Shown here: positions 19,871 to 29,156 of the stretch, piece by piece
How the letters are laid out: every line of letters starts with the position of its first letter
How positions within the stretch are numbered: position 1 is the stretch's first letter
Assembly (NCBI RefSeq): GCF_004353225.1
Contig: NZ_CP037934.1
Location: 2,976,001 to 3,040,000, forward strand
Direction: 5' to 3'
Length of the DNA: 64,000 bases
DNA from: Marinobacter sp. JH2
GTDB taxonomy: Bacteria; Pseudomonadota; Gammaproteobacteria; Pseudomonadales; Oleiphilaceae
Notes under the pieces: generated by a model
What the model was told of the DNA's origin: nothing
Databases searched by the model: none
Seen by the model: the letters and a program-made list of their open reading frames with translations, nothing else
Program-made: the position numbers and the translations under genes

Positions 19871-19953
19871 ACCCCCATCACACATCCTTCATAATAGATT
19901 TGTGAAGAAAATTTGCGCAGTACGCTGTCGCATTTCAGAGAAGCCAGAGCACT

Positions 19954-20457
19954 ATGATTTTAGATATTCTTGAGTACCCGGATCCGCGTCTTCGCACCAT
20001 TGCCAAGCCGGTCGACGAGGTAACCGACGAAATCCGAACGCTGATCGACGACATGTTCGAGACCATGTACGATGCCCCCGGCATTGGCCTGGCGGCGACA
20101 CAGGTCAACGTGCACAAGCAGATCATCGTGATGGATTTGTCCGAAGACAAAAGCGAGCCGCGGGTATTCATCAACCCGAAAGTGGACGTACTGGATGGCG
20201 ATCTGGAAGCCATGCAGGAAGGCTGCCTGTCGGTGCCCGGTTTTTACGAAGATGTAAAACGCATCGAACACGTCAGGATCACAGCCAAAGACAGAGACGG
20301 TGAAGAGTTCGTGATTGAAGCCACCGGACTTCTGGCGGTTTGCATCCAGCACGAGATGGACCATCTGAACGGCAAGTTGTTTGTGGATTACCTCAGCTCT
20401 CTCAAGCGCAACCGTATTCGCAAGAAGCTGGAAAAACTCCACAAGCAGAGCGCCTGA
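19954..20457 (+). CDS. def: peptide deformylase
   Basis: A 167-residue metalloenzyme that removes the formyl group from nascent protein N termini. All three motifs are present: GIGLAATQV (43-51), EGCLSVPG with metal ligand Cys91, and QHEMDHLNG with His133, Glu134 and His137. It is first in a def-fmt-rsmB-trkA run, as in many gammaproteobacteria. An intrinsic terminator lies between it and fmt. Confidence 0.98.
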   Translation: MILDILEYPDPRLRTIAKPVDEVTDEIRTLIDDMFETMYDAPGIGLAATQVNVHKQIIVMDLSEDKSEPRVFINPKVDVLDGDLEAMQEGCLSVPGFYEDVKRIEHVRITAKDRDGEEFVIEATGLLAVCIQHEMDHLNGKLFVDYLSSLKRNRIRKKLEKLHKQSA

Positions 20458-20500
20458 GTCCGAGCCGGATCATGTCGCTCAGCTTCACATCGAATTCAGG

Positions 20501-20523
20501 ACCGGGTTACGACCCGGTTTTTT
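20501..20523 (+). terminator. intrinsic terminator between def and fmt
   Basis: Seven-base arms ACCGGGT and ACCCGGT with a TACG tetraloop and six T residues. This is a textbook factor-independent terminator, 44 bp after the def stop and 31 bp before the fmt start. Confidence 0.85.
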
Positions 20524-20553
20524 CGTATTCAACGACACAGAGATAACACCAAC

Positions 20554-21489
20554 GTGCGCATTGTTTTTGCCGGAACTCCGGATTTCGCTGCCATCGCCCT
20601 GAAAGCCATTCTTGCGGCAGGGCACACTGTCGTAGGCGTTTACAGTCAGCCTGATCGGCCCGCAGGCCGGGGCCGCAAACTGATGCCGAGCCCGGTTAAA
20701 CAAGTAGCGCTGGATGCCAACATCCCGGTGCTCCAGCCCCAGAGCCTGAAGCCCGAAGAGGCGCAACAAGAGCTGGCTGCCCTGAAACCGGACGTGATGA
20801 TTGTCGCAGCTTACGGTCTGATCTTGCCAAAATCGGTTCTTGAGATACCGAGCCACGGCTGCCTGAACATCCACGCTTCGTTATTGCCTCGTTGGCGCGG
20901 TGCCGCGCCGATTCAGCGGGCCATTGCGGCCGGTGACGCAGAAACCGGCATTACCATCATGCAGATGGATGTGGGCCTGGACACCGGCGACATGCTGCTG
21001 AAAACCGCGACACCGATTAACCCGGACGATACCGGTGGCAGCCTGCATGACCGGCTAGCGGATATGGGTGGCGACGCGATTGTGGAGGCGTTGGCCAAAC
21101 TGAACCAGAACACGCTGGCCGGCGATCCCCAGAACGACGACGAAGCCTGTTACGCCCACAAGCTTTCCAAAGAGGAAGGCCATATTAACTGGCATAACAG
21201 CGCCACCGACATCGAGCGGCTGATCCGGGCGTTCAACCCCTGGCCCGGCACCTTCACCGATCTGGGCGAACAACGCATCCGATTGCATCAGGCTCAAGCC
21301 ATAGAGCAGGATAGCGACAAAGCCCCCGGCACCGTGCTTCGCCGTGAACGTGAAGGCATCGACATCGCCTGCGGTACTGGTAGCCTGAGAGTCAGCAAAG
21401 TGCAGCTGCCCGGCACCCGCGCCCTGAGCGTGAACGATTTGATTAACGGCGGCAAACCCGTCCTGATGCCCGAACAGGAGCTGAACTGA
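20554..21489 (+). CDS. fmt: methionyl-tRNA formyltransferase
   Basis: A 311-residue enzyme that formylates initiator Met-tRNA, the reaction undone later by Def. The catalytic region NIHASLLPRWRG (Asn105, His107) and the SQPDRPAGRGRKL loop are intact; the C-terminal tRNA-binding OB-like domain starts near residue 205. The start is GTG at 20554, chosen because MRIVFAGTPDFAA is the conserved N terminus. The downstream rsmB starts two bases after the stop. Confidence 0.98.
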   Translation: MRIVFAGTPDFAAIALKAILAAGHTVVGVYSQPDRPAGRGRKLMPSPVKQVALDANIPVLQPQSLKPEEAQQELAALKPDVMIVAAYGLILPKSVLEIPSHGCLNIHASLLPRWRGAAPIQRAIAAGDAETGITIMQMDVGLDTGDMLLKTATPINPDDTGGSLHDRLADMGGDAIVEALAKLNQNTLAGDPQNDDEACYAHKLSKEEGHINWHNSATDIERLIRAFNPWPGTFTDLGEQRIRLHQAQAIEQDSDKAPGTVLRREREGIDIACGTGSLRVSKVQLPGTRALSVNDLINGGKPVLMPEQELN

Positions 21490-21491
21490 TT

Positions 21492-22793
21492 ATGTTCTAT
21501 GACTCCCTGCCGTTTCGCGCTGTGGCCGCCGACGTGCTGCTCTCCGTCGAGAACGGACAGTCGCTGTCACAATGCCTGCCCTATGCTCTGAGCCAGCTGC
21601 CACCAGAGCAACGGCCCCAGTTACAGGCCATTTGCTACGGCACCTGCCGCTGGTTTCACCGGCTCGACGGTGAGCTCAACCAACGACTGAAAAAACCGAT
21701 TCGCAAACCCGATCGGGTGATTCACCATTTAATGCTGGTTGCCCTGTTCCAGCTTCGCTTTAGTGAGCAGGCCACCTATGCCGTACTCAACGAAACCGTA
21801 GAAGCGTGCCGTGCACTCGATAGGCCACACCTGACTGGGCTGGTCAACGGCGTATTAAGAGCGGCCGAGCGGGAAGGTGCCCCAGAGCTGGGCGACGACA
21901 GCAGCCGCTACAGCCACCCGGTCTGGATGGTGGAAAAACTGCGTCATAACTGGCCCGACCACTGGCAAACCATCCTCGATGCCAACAACACCCAAGCACC
22001 GATGACCTTGCGCGTTAACGCCCTGCGTTTTAGCCGCGACGAATACCTGAAGTTACTGAGCGATGCGGGCATTGGCGCCAAAGCTACACGCTTCGCCCCG
22101 CTTGGCATTCAATTGGACCGCCCGGTTCCAGTAGACAATCTGCCTTGGTTTGAAGACGGCGCGGTCAGTGTTCAGGATGAAGCCGCTCAGCTAAGCACCA
22201 CTTTGATGGATTTGCAGCCGGGCCAACGGGTGTTGGATGCTTGCGCAGCCCCAGGCGGTAAAACCTGCGCCATTCTGGAAAACTGTGCCGAGCTTTCCGA
22301 AGTAGTCGCCATTGACGAATCGGTCGATCGTTTGCCCCGGGTGCAAGAAAATCTGGACCGGCTCGACCTGTCCGCCAGCCTGTTAGAGGCCGATGCAGCG
22401 GACATCGAACAATGGTGGGACGGCCAAGCCTTCGACCGCATCTTGCTCGATGTGCCGTGCAGCGCCACCGGTGTTATCCGTCGACACCCGGACATCAAAC
22501 TGTTGCGCCGGGAATCCGACATCGTGCCACTGGCTGGTATTCAACTTGGCCTGCTGAACGCTATGTGGTCTATTCTGAAACCCGGGGGCCGTTTGGTATA
22601 CGCCACCTGCTCGGTGTTTCCGCAAGAGAACCACCGCATCATTCAACGCTTCCTGAAGCAGCAAGAACAAGCTCAGCTGATTCCCATCGAAGCGAGCTGG
22701 GGCTTGGATATGGAAGCCGGCCGTAATTTGTTGCCGGATCCGGACAGCCATGACGGCTTTTTCTACGCCGTGCTGGAGAAACCTGACGCATGA
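21492..22793 (+). CDS. rsmB: 16S rRNA m5C967 methyltransferase
   Basis: A 433-residue NOL1/NOP2/Sun-family enzyme that methylates C967 of 16S rRNA. The N-terminal NusB-like domain (about 1-140) is followed by the SAM-dependent domain with [10 protein letters not shown], the catalytic-loop [15 protein letters not shown] and the second cysteine in [11 protein letters not shown]. Length fits RsmB/Sun (429 in E. coli). Its stop overlaps the trkA start by four bases (ATGA). Confidence 0.97.
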   Translation: MFYDSLPFRAVAADVLLSVENGQSLSQCLPYALSQLPPEQRPQLQAICYGTCRWFHRLDGELNQRLKKPIRKPDRVIHHLMLVALFQLRFSEQATYAVLNETVEACRALDRPHLTGLVNGVLRAAEREGAPELGDDSSRYSHPVWMVEKLRHNWPDHWQTILDANNTQAPMTLRVNALRFSRDEYLKLLSDAGIGAKATRFAPLGIQLDRPVPVDNLPWFEDGAVSVQDEAAQLSTTLMDLQPGQRVLDACAAPGGKTCAILENCAELSEVVAIDESVDRLPRVQENLDRLDLSASLLEADAADIEQWWDGQAFDRILLDVPCSATGVIRRHPDIKLLRRESDIVPLAGIQLGLLNAMWSILKPGGRLVYATCSVFPQENHRIIQRFLKQQEQAQLIPIEASWGLDMEAGRNLLPDPDSHDGFFYAVLEKPDA

Positions 22794-24193
22794 ACATCCT
22801 GATTCTCGGTGCTGGTCAGGTCGGCGGTACGCTGGCCGAACACCTCGCCAACGAAGCCAACGACATTACCGTCATCGACAGCGACAGCGTTCGCCTTAGA
22901 GAATTGCAAGATCGCCTCGACATTCGCACGGTGCATGGCAAGGCGTCTTATCCGGCGGTTCTGAACGAGGCAAATGCCGAAGACGCCGACATGGTAATCG
23001 CTGTCACCAACAGCGATGAAACCAACATGGTGGCGTGCCAGGTTGCCAAGCTGCTGCACAAAACCCCGACCACCATCTGTCGGGTGCGCGCTGGCTCCTA
23101 TTTGGCCAATCCTGCGCTGTTTTACAACAAAGATAGCGAGAAAGATCTGGACAAACTCCGGGGCTTTCCCATTGATGTCATCATCAGCCCAGAGCAGCTG
23201 GTCACCAAACACATCACACGACTGATCGAATACCCCGGCACGCTCCAGGTGCTGGAGTTCTCAAAAGGCCTGACCCGACTGGTAGCGATCAGAGCCATCG
23301 AAGGCGGCCCTCTGGTTGGCCGAGAGCTTTCCTATCTGCGCACCCATATGCCTAAAATTGACACCCGGGTTGCTGCAATTTTTCGAAAAGATCGCGCCAT
23401 CATCCCAAAAGGGGATACGGTGATCGAAGACGGCGACGAAGTGTTCTTCATCGCAGCCACCGACCACATCCGCTCGGTGATGAGCGAGTTGCAACCTCTG
23501 TCAAAGCCCTATAAACGCATTTTCATTTGCGGCGGCGGCAACATTGGTTACCGGCTGGCACGGGCGCTTGATAGCCGATACCAGGTAAAAATTCTCGAGC
23601 GGGATCATGACCGCTGCATCATGTTGTCAGAAAAATTGCGCAGAACTGTCGTGCTCGAAGGCAGCGCCGCTAACAAAGACATTTTGGTGGAAGAAAACAT
23701 CGAGAATACCGATGTTTTTTGTGCGGTCACCAACGACGACGAAACCAATATCATTGCGTCGCTGCTCGCCAAACGTCTGGGTGCCCGCAAAGTGCTCACA
23801 TTGATCAACAACCCCGATTACGTCGATTTGATTCAGGGCGGCGTCATAGACGTTGCCATCTCGCCACAACAAACCACCATCGGCAGCTTGCTGACCCACG
23901 TGCGCCGGGGCGACGTGGTGAACGTACACGCCCTGCGTCGCGGGGCTGCCGAGGCCATCGAGGCCATTGCCCACGGTGACCATCGATCCTCGAAAGTAGT
24001 GGGCAGACGGCTGGATGAGATCCATCTGCCGCCGGGCACCACCATCGGTGCGATCGTTCGCCATGGCGAGGTTCTAATCGCACACGATCATTTGCGCGTG
24101 CAACCGAACGACCACGTTATTTTGTTCTTGGTTGATAAATCCCGGATCCGGGATGTGGAGAAGCTATTCCACGTGGGGCTCACATTCTTCTGA
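22790..24193 (+). CDS. trkA: Trk potassium uptake regulator TrkA
   Basis: A peripheral cytoplasmic NAD-binding subunit that gates TrkH/TrkG potassium channels. Two RCK units are present in 467 residues: [13 protein letters not shown] at the N terminus and [13 protein letters not shown] near 245, each followed by a TrkA-C domain. Translationally coupled to rsmB by a four-base overlap, the same order as in Pseudomonas. No trkH gene is in the window. Confidence 0.97.
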   Translation: MNILILGAGQVGGTLAEHLANEANDITVIDSDSVRLRELQDRLDIRTVHGKASYPAVLNEANAEDADMVIAVTNSDETNMVACQVAKLLHKTPTTICRVRAGSYLANPALFYNKDSEKDLDKLRGFPIDVIISPEQLVTKHITRLIEYPGTLQVLEFSKGLTRLVAIRAIEGGPLVGRELSYLRTHMPKIDTRVAAIFRKDRAIIPKGDTVIEDGDEVFFIAATDHIRSVMSELQPLSKPYKRIFICGGGNIGYRLARALDSRYQVKILERDHDRCIMLSEKLRRTVVLEGSAANKDILVEENIENTDVFCAVTNDDETNIIASLLAKRLGARKVLTLINNPDYVDLIQGGVIDVAISPQQTTIGSLLTHVRRGDVVNVHALRRGAAEAIEAIAHGDHRSSKVVGRRLDEIHLPPGTTIGAIVRHGEVLIAHDHLRVQPNDHVILFLVDKSRIRDVEKLFHVGLTFF

Positions 24194-24251
24194 TTGATCG
24201 CAAACAAATCAATACGCAGATTGGCACTTAGAAAAGCAGCGCCAGCCAGCG

Positions 24252-24257
24252 TATAAT
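24252..24257 (+). promoter_or_regulatory. -10 box of the glyQS promoter
   Basis: A perfect TATAAT in the sequence GCGTATAATGCGCG, 72 bp before glyQ. The matching -35 region (TTAGAA at 24228-24233, 18-bp spacer) is weak. I see no T-box or other leader structure in the 136-bp trkA-glyQ gap. Confidence 0.55.
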
Positions 24258-24329
24258 GCGCGTTTTAAATTTTCGGAGTGCTCCGTTCAAACGGGGCGCC
24301 ACACACAGACTGACCAGCAGGCAATCGTC

Positions 24330-25355
24330 GTGACAGACAAGGCAACCAATAACTCCGCGCCAGACATCAAGACCTTTCAAGGTCTGATCCTGGCATTGCA
24401 GAATTTCTGGGCGCAGCATGGCTGCGTGGTACTCCAGCCTCTCGATATGGAAGTCGGCGCCGGTACATTCCACCCGGCTACGTTCCTGCGCTCCATCGGG
24501 CCCGAGACCTGGAACGCCGCCTACGTGCAGCCCAGCCGCCGACCGACCGACGGCCGCTACGGTGAAAACCCGAACCGCCTGCAGCACTACTACCAGTTCC
24601 AAGTTGTCCTCAAGCCGTCTCCGGACAATATTCAGGAACTGTACCTAGACTCGTTGCGCGCGTTGGGGCTAGACCCTCTGGTACACGACATCCGCTTTGT
24701 GGAAGACAACTGGGAATCCCCGACTCTGGGTGCCTGGGGTCTGGGCTGGGAAATCTGGCTGAACGGCATGGAAGTCACCCAGTTCACCTACTTCCAGCAA
24801 GTTGGCGGCCTTGAATGCTACCCGGTCACTGGCGAGCTGACCTACGGTCTTGAGCGCATCGCCATGTACCTGCAGGGCGTGGACAGCGTCTACGATCTGG
24901 TCTGGACTAACGGCCCGGATGGAGTAGTAACGTACGGCGACGTGTTCCACCAGAACGAAGTGGAACAGTCCACCTACAACTTCGAGCACGCCGATACCGA
25001 GTTTCTGTTCCACAGCTTCGACGTTTACGAGCGGGAAAGTGCCCGCCTGATCGAAGCCGGCCTGCCGCTGCCTGCCTACGAGCAGGTACTCAAGGCCTCC
25101 CACACCTTCAACTTGTTGGATGCTCGACACGCCATCTCAGTAACCGAGCGCCAGCGTTTCATCCTGCGTGTACGTACCCTGGCTCGCTCCGTGGCTCAGG
25201 CTTATTTTGAAAGCCGTCGCAAGCAAGGTTTCCCGTTGGCCCCGGAAGCCCTTCGCAAAGAGGTATTGGCAGCTGCCGATGCGGCTGACGCCAAAGCCAA
25301 AAGCAAGAAGTCCGGAAAAGCGAAAAAGGCACAGCAGGAACAGGGGAAAGCATAA
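24330..25355 (+). CDS. glyQ: glycyl-tRNA synthetase alpha subunit
   Basis: Catalytic alpha subunit of the bacterial-type alpha2beta2 glycyl-tRNA synthetase. The class II core is intact ([63 protein letters not shown]). The protein is 341 residues, some 26-38 longer than usual, because of a lysine/alanine-rich tail from about residue 312 ([19 protein letters not shown]). The start is GTG. The stop and the glyS start share one base (TAATG), so the two subunits are coupled. Confidence 0.97.
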   Translation: MTDKATNNSAPDIKTFQGLILALQNFWAQHGCVVLQPLDMEVGAGTFHPATFLRSIGPETWNAAYVQPSRRPTDGRYGENPNRLQHYYQFQVVLKPSPDNIQELYLDSLRALGLDPLVHDIRFVEDNWESPTLGAWGLGWEIWLNGMEVTQFTYFQQVGGLECYPVTGELTYGLERIAMYLQGVDSVYDLVWTNGPDGVVTYGDVFHQNEVEQSTYNFEHADTEFLFHSFDVYERESARLIEAGLPLPAYEQVLKASHTFNLLDARHAISVTERQRFILRVRTLARSVAQAYFESRRKQGFPLAPEALRKEVLAAADAADAKAKSKKSGKAKKAQQEQGKA

Positions 25356-27436
25356 TGGCTACACAGGATTTTCTAGTCGAACTGGGCACCGAGGAATTGC
25401 CTCCGAAAGCCCTCAAAGGCCTGTCTGACGCCTTCACCCAAGGCATCACCAAGGGCTTGGAAGACGCTGGCGTTGACTTCGGCAAAGTAGAAGCGTTCGC
25501 AGCTCCACGCCGTTTGGCCGTGCGTATTCGGGATCTCGCTGATGCCCAGCCCGACAAGTCTGTGGAAAAGCGCGGTCCCGCGGTTAAAGCCGCCTTTGAT
25601 GATGCCGGCAACCCGACCCGCGCACTGACCGGGTTCGCCACCTCATTGGGCGTTACCCCCGATCAACTGGACACGCTGGAAACCGACAAAGGTGCCTGGC
25701 TGGTGTTCCGTACCGTTGAAAAGGGCAAACCCACCGTTGAGCTTCTGCCCGAACTGGTCAATCAGTCTCTGTCGGCCTTGCCCATTCCCAAACGCATGCG
25801 CTGGGGGGCCCACCGCACGGAATTCGTGCGCCCGGTCCATTGGCTGATTATGCTGTACGGCAACAACGTGATCGAAACCCCGATCATGAACCTGAAGCCG
25901 GGCAACAAAACCCGTGGCCATCGCTTCCACTGCCCGAAAGAGCTGATCATCCCGACCCCGGCTGACTACGAAACCGTCCTCAAGCAAGAAGGTTACGTAC
26001 TGGCTGATTTCGCCGAGCGTCGTGAGCAGATCCGTGCCGGTGTGAACGCACTGGCCAAGAACGAAGCCGGTGGTGTTGCCGTTATCGATGAAGACCTTCT
26101 CGACGAAGTAACGGCTCTGAATGAATGGCCGGTGCCGCTGATGGGCCGCTTCGACGAGCGTTTCCTGAAAGTGCCTGCCGAAGCCCTGATCTCCTCCATG
26201 AAGGAGCACCAGAAGTACTTCCACGTGGTGGACAGCAACGACCAGATGCTGCCGCTATTTATTACCGTCGCCAACCTGGAGAGCAAAGATCCGGCTCAGG
26301 TGGTTGCCGGTAATGAGAAGGTGATCCGCCCACGCTTGTCGGACGCCGCCTTTTTCTTCGAGACCGACCGAAAAACCAAGCTCGAAGATCGCATCGATGC
26401 GCTCAAACCCATTGTCTTCCAGGAAAAGCTGGGCAGCATTTACGACAAGTCTGTGCGCGTCGCTGCACTGGCCAAGAAAATCGCCGACGCCATCGACAGT
26501 GATCCCGCGCTGGCCGAGCGTGCCGCCATGCTCGCCAAGACCGATTTGGTTACCGAAATGGTGCTGGAGTTCACTGATCTGCAAGGCATCATGGGCAGCT
26601 ACTACGCCACCGACGACAATGAGCACGCGGACGTTGCCAAGGCCCTGAACGAGCAGTACATGCCGCGCTTTGCCGGTGACGACCTGCCCACGACCCTGAC
26701 CGGTTGCGCCGTCGCCATTGCAGACCGTATCGACTCACTGGTCGGCCTGTTTGGCATCAACCAGCCGCCTTCCGGTACTCGTGATCCTTTCGCCCTGCGC
26801 CGTGCTTCCCTCGGCGTGCTACGCATCATCATCGAGCGCGAACTGCCACTGGACTTGCAGACTCTGTGTGAATGGGCCGAAGAGAACTTCACGGTACTGA
26901 CTGAAGAGAACACCGCCAGCACCGTGGTCAACTACATGCTCGAACGCTTCCGGGCTTTCTACGACGAGCAGGGCATCAGTGCCGAAGTCTATCTGGCCGT
27001 GCACGCACGTCGTCCGACCTGCCCACTGGATTTCAACCGCCGCGTGAAGGCCGTTGAAGCTTTCCGCCAGCTGCCAGAAGCTCTGGCTTTGGCCGGCGCC
27101 AACAAGCGGGTATCGAACATCCTGACCAAGCAAGGCGGCGACAGCATCGGCGAAACCGTCGACAACGCGTTGCTACAGGATGAGCCCGAGAAGGTTCTGG
27201 CCCAGAAGGTTGAAGAGCAGGCCGCGAAAGTACTGCCGTTGTTCGAGCAAGGTGACTACGCCACCGCTCTGACCTCTTTGGCCAGCTTGCGCGAGCCTGT
27301 GGATAACTTCTTCGACGAGGTCATGGTGATGGCCGACGACGAAGCCGTTAAAAACAACCGTTTGGCGCTGCTCAACCGTCTTCGTAACCTGTTCCTGCGC
27401 GTGGCCGATATTTCCCTGCTACCCACAGCCGGGTAA
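25355..27436 (+). CDS. glyS: glycyl-tRNA synthetase beta subunit
   Basis: The 693-residue beta subunit, which binds tRNA. It begins with the conserved FLVELGTEELPPKAL, contains the HD-like central domain (RVAALAKKIAD; LVTEMVLEFTDLQGIMG; YFHVVDS), and ends with the DALR-type anticodon-binding region (NRLALLNRLRNLFLRVADISLL). Length equals that of E. coli GlyS (689). One perfect DnaA-box 9-mer occurs by chance or otherwise at 27298-27306. Confidence 0.98.
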   Translation: MATQDFLVELGTEELPPKALKGLSDAFTQGITKGLEDAGVDFGKVEAFAAPRRLAVRIRDLADAQPDKSVEKRGPAVKAAFDDAGNPTRALTGFATSLGVTPDQLDTLETDKGAWLVFRTVEKGKPTVELLPELVNQSLSALPIPKRMRWGAHRTEFVRPVHWLIMLYGNNVIETPIMNLKPGNKTRGHRFHCPKELIIPTPADYETVLKQEGYVLADFAERREQIRAGVNALAKNEAGGVAVIDEDLLDEVTALNEWPVPLMGRFDERFLKVPAEALISSMKEHQKYFHVVDSNDQMLPLFITVANLESKDPAQVVAGNEKVIRPRLSDAAFFFETDRKTKLEDRIDALKPIVFQEKLGSIYDKSVRVAALAKKIADAIDSDPALAERAAMLAKTDLVTEMVLEFTDLQGIMGSYYATDDNEHADVAKALNEQYMPRFAGDDLPTTLTGCAVAIADRIDSLVGLFGINQPPSGTRDPFALRRASLGVLRIIIERELPLDLQTLCEWAEENFTVLTEENTASTVVNYMLERFRAFYDEQGISAEVYLAVHARRPTCPLDFNRRVKAVEAFRQLPEALALAGANKRVSNILTKQGGDSIGETVDNALLQDEPEKVLAQKVEEQAAKVLPLFEQGDYATALTSLASLREPVDNFFDEVMVMADDEAVKNNRLALLNRLRNLFLRVADISLLPTAG

Positions 27437-27490
27437 GGGCGCTAACGCGCAGTTTTAAGTAGGTATTTCCCCAGGGAAGGGGCTAGCAAA

Positions 27491-27520
27491 ACGGCCGGTA
27501 ATCCGTATAATACCGGCCGT
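27491..27520. promoter_or_regulatory. tRNA-Pro promoter within a perfect inverted repeat
   Basis: Ten-base arms ACGGCCGGTA and TACCGGCCGT flank a ten-base spacer ATCCGTATAA. A perfect -10 box TATAAT occupies 27506-27511, spanning spacer and right arm, and transcription would start near 27518, seven bases before the mature tRNA. The -35 region (near 27483-27488) is poor. The GC-rich discriminator fits a stringently controlled stable-RNA promoter. The repeat could also act as a hairpin for the glyS message, but no T-run follows. Confidence 0.6.
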
Positions 27521-27524
27521 TGAT

Positions 27525-27601
<77 letters not shown>

Positions 27602-27622
27602 TTTTCCCGCTTTTCTTTTTTT

Positions 27623-28138
27623 TTACTGCTCCACCACAATCAATTCCCTCAATTCAAAACCTTCCGCCACCGCTCTGGCTTTAAACGCTTCCAGTTCGTC
27701 CTCGCTCACCTCCGGCGTTCGGGACAGAAACCACAGGAAATCCCGGTTGTAGCTGGTTAGGTAAGCGCGCGAGTAGTTTTCTTTTTCGAGTTCAAACACC
27801 ACGTACGAGCCATAGAAAGGCCCGAAGAAAGACACCTTCAAGTGGCCCACATGGCTGTCACCCACAAACACGGCTCTGCCCTCGGCTTCTGTCCATTCAT
27901 CTTTGGCCTCGTTGTAGCCACGGTTCAGAACGTGAATGCTGCCGTCCTGGTTGGCGGTGTACTCTGCGGTGACTTGGCTCAGGCCCGATTCGAAAGAATG
28001 GTCGAGGCGGGCGATTTCGTACCAGGTGCCGAGAAAACGCTCTTTCTCGAAACCGGTGACCGGGACGATGTCTTTAGGTAGACCGGTGCAACCCTGCAGT
28101 AACAGTAGTATGGTGCTTAACAGAGCATAGCGCTTCAT
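27623..28138 (-). CDS. blc: outer-membrane lipoprotein lipocalin (Blc-like)
   Basis: A 171-residue lipocalin with a lipoprotein signal (lipobox LQGC, Cys17). The fold signature [16 protein letters not shown] begins about residue 35; the [22 protein letters not shown] region is typical of bacterial Blc. Blc proteins bind lysophospholipids or fatty acids, usually at the outer membrane; the ligand here is inferred. AAGGA precedes the ATG. Divergent from the VOC gene, with a 133-bp gap. Confidence 0.92.
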   Translation of the reverse strand: MKRYALLSTILLLLQGCTGLPKDIVPVTGFEKERFLGTWYEIARLDHSFESGLSQVTAEYTANQDGSIHVLNRGYNEAKDEWTEAEGRAVFVGDSHVGHLKVSFFGPFYGSYVVFELEKENYSRAYLTSYNRDFLWFLSRTPEVSEDELEAFKARAVAEGFELRELIVVEQ

Positions 28139-28271
28139 GGGGTATCCTTAGTCTTAGAATGCTTCCGAGACGATAGCATTACAAAGCGAAGAACTCCGCT
28201 ATCATTGTGAACTGCTCTGACTTCCGATTTTTTGCGTATACCCAAACCTCAACGACTAACGGAGAATCTTT

Positions 28272-28643
28272 ATGATCGGATATGTAACCCTCGGCGTCAG
28301 CGATATGGACAAAGCCAAGCAGTTCTACAGCGACCTGCTGGGCGACATGGGCGCAAAAGTGCTGCTCGACATGGGCCGCATAGCGTTTATTGGCAAGGAC
28401 ATGAGCTCGCCCATGTTAGCGGTGTGCACACCGCACAACGGTGAACCGAACGAGCCGGGAAACGGCAACATGCTGGCCTTACAGCCGGGTTCGAAAGAAG
28501 CCGTAGACAGTTACCACAAGAAAGCCCTTGAATTGGGCGCCACCTGCGATGGCGAGCCGGGACAGCGTATCCCGAACCAGTTCTACGGTGCCTACGTCCG
28601 TGACCCAGACGGCAACAAACTGGCCTTCTTCCAGTTCGGTTGA
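28272..28643 (+). CDS. VOC (glyoxalase/bleomycin resistance-like) protein
   Basis: A 123-residue protein with the two beta-alpha-beta-beta-beta repeats of the vicinal oxygen chelate fold: IGYVTLGVSDMDKAKQFY at the start and YVRDPDGNKLAFFQF at the end. Possible metal ligands are few, so it may be a binding protein, not a glyoxalase. The substrate is unknown. GGAG is seven bases before the ATG. It is followed by a strong hairpin terminator. Confidence 0.88.
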   Translation: MIGYVTLGVSDMDKAKQFYSDLLGDMGAKVLLDMGRIAFIGKDMSSPMLAVCTPHNGEPNEPGNGNMLALQPGSKEAVDSYHKKALELGATCDGEPGQRIPNQFYGAYVRDPDGNKLAFFQFG

Positions 28644-28646
28644 TCG

Positions 28647-28683
28647 AAAAAGGCCCCGCAGCTAACCACTGCAGGGCCTTTTA
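28647..28683. terminator. bidirectional terminator
   Basis: The stem AAAAGGCCC-GCAG paired with CTGC-GGGCCTTTT (one bulged base on each side) has A and T runs at its two feet, so it can terminate both the VOC transcript (+) and the globin transcript (-). Confidence 0.85.
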
Positions 28684-28709
28684 AACATTCAGAACACACA
28701 CCGAGAGCC

Positions 28710-29102
28710 TTAGTAAGCTCCACGAATCAGATCAATCCCCGGCTTCAACACCTCTTTCCAAGCTATACGCAAAGCGGGCGTATATTCCGGATCGTGCATG
28801 CGCACGGTTTTCAGTAGGGCTTCTTCCCACAAGCCATACCATTCCGGCTGGATGTCATAATTGTTGCGGTTGTGGCTCTCTCCCAAATCCCGGAGTTTAC
28901 GGTCGGGCATGCCTCGGGCCACAAGAATAATTTGCATCACGCCGTGACGGAGCAAATGTCGCTGGGCGGACATATCGGTGTCCGCAAAGCGCTTACGAAT
29001 AGCGTCTGAACTCGCCATGAAGAAATCGTAAAAATCGACAAAGAACTCTTCTTTTCGGCAACAGCGGCCATAGCTCTGGAAAACAAGATCGGTGTTATTC
29101 AT
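28710..29102 (-). CDS. single-domain globin
   Basis: A 130-residue haem protein of the globin fold. The proximal histidine is likely His77 in LGESHNRNNYDI, the E-helix histidine lies in RHLLRHGVMQII (about 49-53), and IQPEWYGLWEEALLKTV forms the G helix. It resembles the small globins of marine gammaproteobacteria, not flavohaemoglobin (no reductase domain). The role, such as O2 or NO chemistry or sensing, cannot be inferred here. It is a lone gene, 54 bp upstream of the end of the ABC operon. Confidence 0.82.
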   Translation of the reverse strand: MNNTDLVFQSYGRCCRKEEFFVDFYDFFMASSDAIRKRFADTDMSAQRHLLRHGVMQIILVARGMPDRKLRDLGESHNRNNYDIQPEWYGLWEEALLKTVRMHDPEYTPALRIAWKEVLKPGIDLIRGAY

Positions 29103-29156
29103 CTGCTGTGTCTGCCTTGGGGATAAGTGAAGTAAACGGGAGTAACTGGCGGTTAA

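Noticed and set aside
24168..24183. A third parS site near the end of trkA (TTCCACGTGG)
   Set aside because: Only about 12 of 16 bases fit the consensus and one half-site is broken; the same applies to the match near 26218 in glyS.
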